Part shown: positions 61,986-64,000 of the stretch, piece after piece | Layout of the letters: each line of letters starts with the position of its first letter | Position numbering within the stretch: position 1 is the stretch's first letter | Virus record (IMG/VR): IMGVR_UViG_3300046007_009781 | Location: 1 to 64,000 of that record | Length of the DNA: 64,000 bases | Reading direction: 5' to 3' (one strand) | From: a virus | Program-made: the position numbers and the translations under genes | Notes under the pieces: generated by a model | Told to the model about the DNA's origin: nothing | The model's input: the letters and a program-made list of their open reading frames with translations, nothing else | Databases searched by the model: none

Positions 61986-64000
61986 ATGGCAGATCCAATT
62001 GATCCAGGTCGTCTCAGTGATGTGCAGAGAGAAATAGCTGCTTTACTGTCCGGTGGAGCTGCTCTTTTAAGGGAATCTGTTGATGAAGCCGTCAACAGTG
62101 TAAGACGTTTAGCTGGTAATTTTGCTGCTGGTCAGACAGCTACTGAAGCATTCAATAACACAATCAAAGATAGTTTAGGTCAATATGCTCTTTTGGCTTT
62201 CAGATTAAGTTCTGTTAACAGCAGTGTATATGGAACTTTTGAAGCATTTACTTCCGTTATACCTGCGATTGAAGCGACCAAATCTGCATTTGATAAAATT
62301 TCAAAATTGAGCAGTGGTATATTAAACATATTACCACTGGGCCCACTTAAAGCTGCTACTACCAAATCACTAACATTATTTTCAGCTGGATTGGATTTTG
62401 CCATTGAAGCAACTAAATTTCAACTAGAAGCGGCTCAAAAAGTAGTTAATTCTTATTTAGAAATTACTAAAGCAGGTGCTAATTTTGGCGGCAGTATTAC
62501 AGATTTCGCAGCACTAGCACGGGAAACTAATACTCCTATGTTAATGCTGTCTAAAACTGTCAAAGCAAATATAGAAAATCTTACTGCATTGGGTGGAAGT
62601 ATTCAAGGTGCTACTTTCTTGTTATACCCTAGTATGACTAAACTTTTTTATTCTACAGAAAAATTAGATACCCAAGTACTTGCTATGTACGGGAGTTTCG
62701 AAGATTTAGTAGAAGGGGTTACAGATTATTACAGCTTATTAGCTAAAACTGGAGTAGTAATTGATCAAAATTTGATAGACGAAAAACAAAAAACTGGAGC
62801 AGTTCAAGAATATCTTATTCGTCAAAAAGAATTAAGTTCTCTTACTGGCAAATCTTCCAAAGCTTTGGCTGAAGCAGAAGCTAAAAGACGTACAGAATTG
62901 GATTATTCTTTAAGATTAAGTAGATTAACTAACAAAGAAGCTGCAGATAATGCCAGAGCAGGTATAGAAATTATAACAAAAATATTTGGTCAAGAAGCAG
63001 GTGATGTTGCAAAAGAATTTTTTGCAACTGGCGGCGACGTTTATAGCGAAGCAGGAAGAAAATTCGCCGCAATGGCACCAGATGCATTCAGAAGTATTCA
63101 AGAAGTAATGGGTAAAATTGACACTGATAGAACAACATTTGAGTCGGGGGTGGGTGCATTTTTTAAAGCAAATGCTCCTGCATTTATTGCTAATGCGAAA
63201 GCAGGGGAGGAATTATATAGCCTTAATAGAGCAGCAAACAATGAATTGTTAAAAACTATGGGTTCAGTAAATGCCAGTATAGTTGCAAACAGTGGGACAT
63301 TAACTAGATTAGATGAGGCTTTTGCAAAAATTTCTCAAGCAAGGCAACAAGGCCAAGCTGATAAACCGGATGCAACAATTGGGGCAGAAAGCCAAGCTTT
63401 TGTCAATAGTTTGCGTGAAGGTATGCGACGCCAAAGCCAATTAGATACACAAGTCATGAAACATATGAGTGATTTAGATAAAATTACGTTGACTTTTTAT
63501 GAGTTACAAAATCAATTAATTAATTTTCAAGGTGAAATGTTTGGCAATATAAGAGAAATAATAGGTGGGATAAATATTGCAGCTGGTGATTTTGAAAATT
63601 TTGCGCAAAGATTGGGTGAACATATTTCTCAAGTATTAAGTAGATATTCTAGATCCCCCGCAGCAGGCCCAGAAGGTTCTCCGCCCCCTGGATCCCAACC
63701 TCCACCAACCTCACCACCTAACCCTGCACAACCACCTGAGCCCCCTAAACCCTCAGTAGGAACACCTGCTGCAGTTGCGGGTCAACCTGGATTTGCTGAG
63801 GGTGGTATTACAACAGGTCCTAGTTTAGCGGGAGAAGCAGGTCCTGAGGCAGTAATACCATTAGCCAAAGGTGATGTGCCTCTCAAAATAGATTGGACAC
63901 CTTTAGTTAATATAATGCATGATCAAGTAAGTATTTCGAATGAAATTAGAACTTTATTAGCTGATACAAAAAATATACAAGAAGATATATTAGAAGCTAC
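61986..64000 (+). CDS. Tail tape measure protein (3' end outside window)
   Basis: Open from ATG 61986 to the window end, 671 codons without a stop. AAAAGG at 61971-61976 is the ribosome site. The N-terminal 550 residues are long Ala-, Lys- and Glu-rich helices, as in proteins that set tail length inside the tube. A Pro-rich hinge follows at about 63650-63770. GGITTGPSLAGEAGPEAVIP (63801-63860) is the short glycine and proline motif found in many tape-measure proteins. In T4 this role belongs to gp29. It is alone on its strand beside minus-strand baseplate genes. Confidence 0.88.
   Translation, partial: MADPIDPGRLSDVQREIAALLSGGAALLRESVDEAVNSVRRLAGNFAAGQTATEAFNNTIKDSLGQYALLAFRLSSVNSSVYGTFEAFTSVIPAIEATKSAFDKISKLSSGILNILPLGPLKAATTKSLTLFSAGLDFAIEATKFQLEAAQKVVNSYLEITKAGANFGGSITDFAALARETNTPMLMLSKTVKANIENLTALGGSIQGATFLLYPSMTKLFYSTEKLDTQVLAMYGSFEDLVEGVTDYYSLLAKTGVVIDQNLIDEKQKTGAVQEYLIRQKELSSLTGKSSKALAEAEAKRRTELDYSLRLSRLTNKEAADNARAGIEIITKIFGQEAGDVAKEFFATGGDVYSEAGRKFAAMAPDAFRSIQEVMGKIDTDRTTFESGVGAFFKANAPAFIANAKAGEELYSLNRAANNELLKTMGSVNASIVANSGTLTRLDEAFAKISQARQQGQADKPDATIGAESQAFVNSLREGMRRQSQLDTQVMKHMSDLDKITLTFYELQNQLINFQGEMFGNIREIIGGINIAAGDFENFAQRLGEHISQVLSRYSRSPAAGPEGSPPPGSQPPPTSPPNPAQPPEPPKPSVGTPAAVAGQPGFAEGGITTGPSLAGEAGPEAVIPLAKGDVPLKIDWTPLVNIMHDQVSISNEIRTLLADTKNIQEDILEA

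Noticed and set aside
1-64000. CRISPR array, insertion sequence, integrase or att site
   Set aside because: No regularly spaced repeats, transposase or integrase motifs, or long terminal inverted repeats were seen by reading.

Overview
The window is part of a large, AT-rich genome of a tailed dsDNA phage with a contractile tail (T4-like Caudoviricetes). Evidence: a gp48/54-gp53-hub-gp5-gp25-gp6-giant wedge baseplate cluster, tail fibres, a gp26-type hub protein, a tape-measure protein, a gp55-type late sigma factor, the gp46/gp47 recombination nuclease and phage nucleotide enzymes (dihydrofolate reductase, thymidylate synthase, dCMP deaminase). The small conserved genes resemble those of T4-like phages of aquatic bacteria. 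The host cannot be told from the sequence. I saw no tRNA gene, CRISPR array or insertion sequence.

Layout. (A) 1-5293, plus strand: a GC-richer VWA/metallopeptidase-like gene cut by the window edge and closed by an intrinsic terminator, then small conserved phage genes, DHFR and ThyA. (B) 5290-7349, plus: a sugar epimerase/dehydratase and a PLP sugar aminotransferase. (C) 26281 down to 7346, minus: a 19-kb run of tightly overlapping genes holding glycosyltransferase-like proteins, two sulfotransferases, six radical-SAM proteins of the N-terminal-twitch type, an SGNH-hydrolase-like protein, a NodU/CmcH-type carbamoyltransferase, an APS-kinase/nucleotidyltransferase fusion, dCMP deaminase and several unknowns. 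(D) 53574 down to 26339, minus: tail fibres and baseplate, including a 4534-residue protein. (E) 53651-60436, plus: gp55, a third sulfotransferase, gp47, gp46, a radical-SAM/short-chain-dehydrogenase fusion and a GIY-YIG protein. (F) 60437-60857: noncoding, GC-rich and strongly structured. (G) 61930 down to 60858, minus: gp26-type hub protein and a small tail-cluster protein. (H) 61986 to the end, plus: tape-measure protein, unfinished.

How the parts fit. Several structural transcription units start just downstream of an ATAAATATT-like box, as expected for a gp55-directed late promoter, and gp55 itself has a sigma70-like promoter. The 19-kb block C lacks that box at its head and has a sigma70-like candidate instead, so it is probably read by host polymerase at another time. 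Blocks B and C together encode activated-sulfate synthesis or use (APS kinase fusion plus three PAPS-type sulfotransferases), carbamoylation, glycosyl transfer, amino-sugar formation and a battery of radical-SAM enzymes. I infer a phage-encoded pathway that builds or decorates a glycan or peptide on the virion or the host surface. Its product is unknown, and it is the most promising undescribed system here. The structured noncoding region F and the beta-propeller inside the giant baseplate protein are the next most interesting points.
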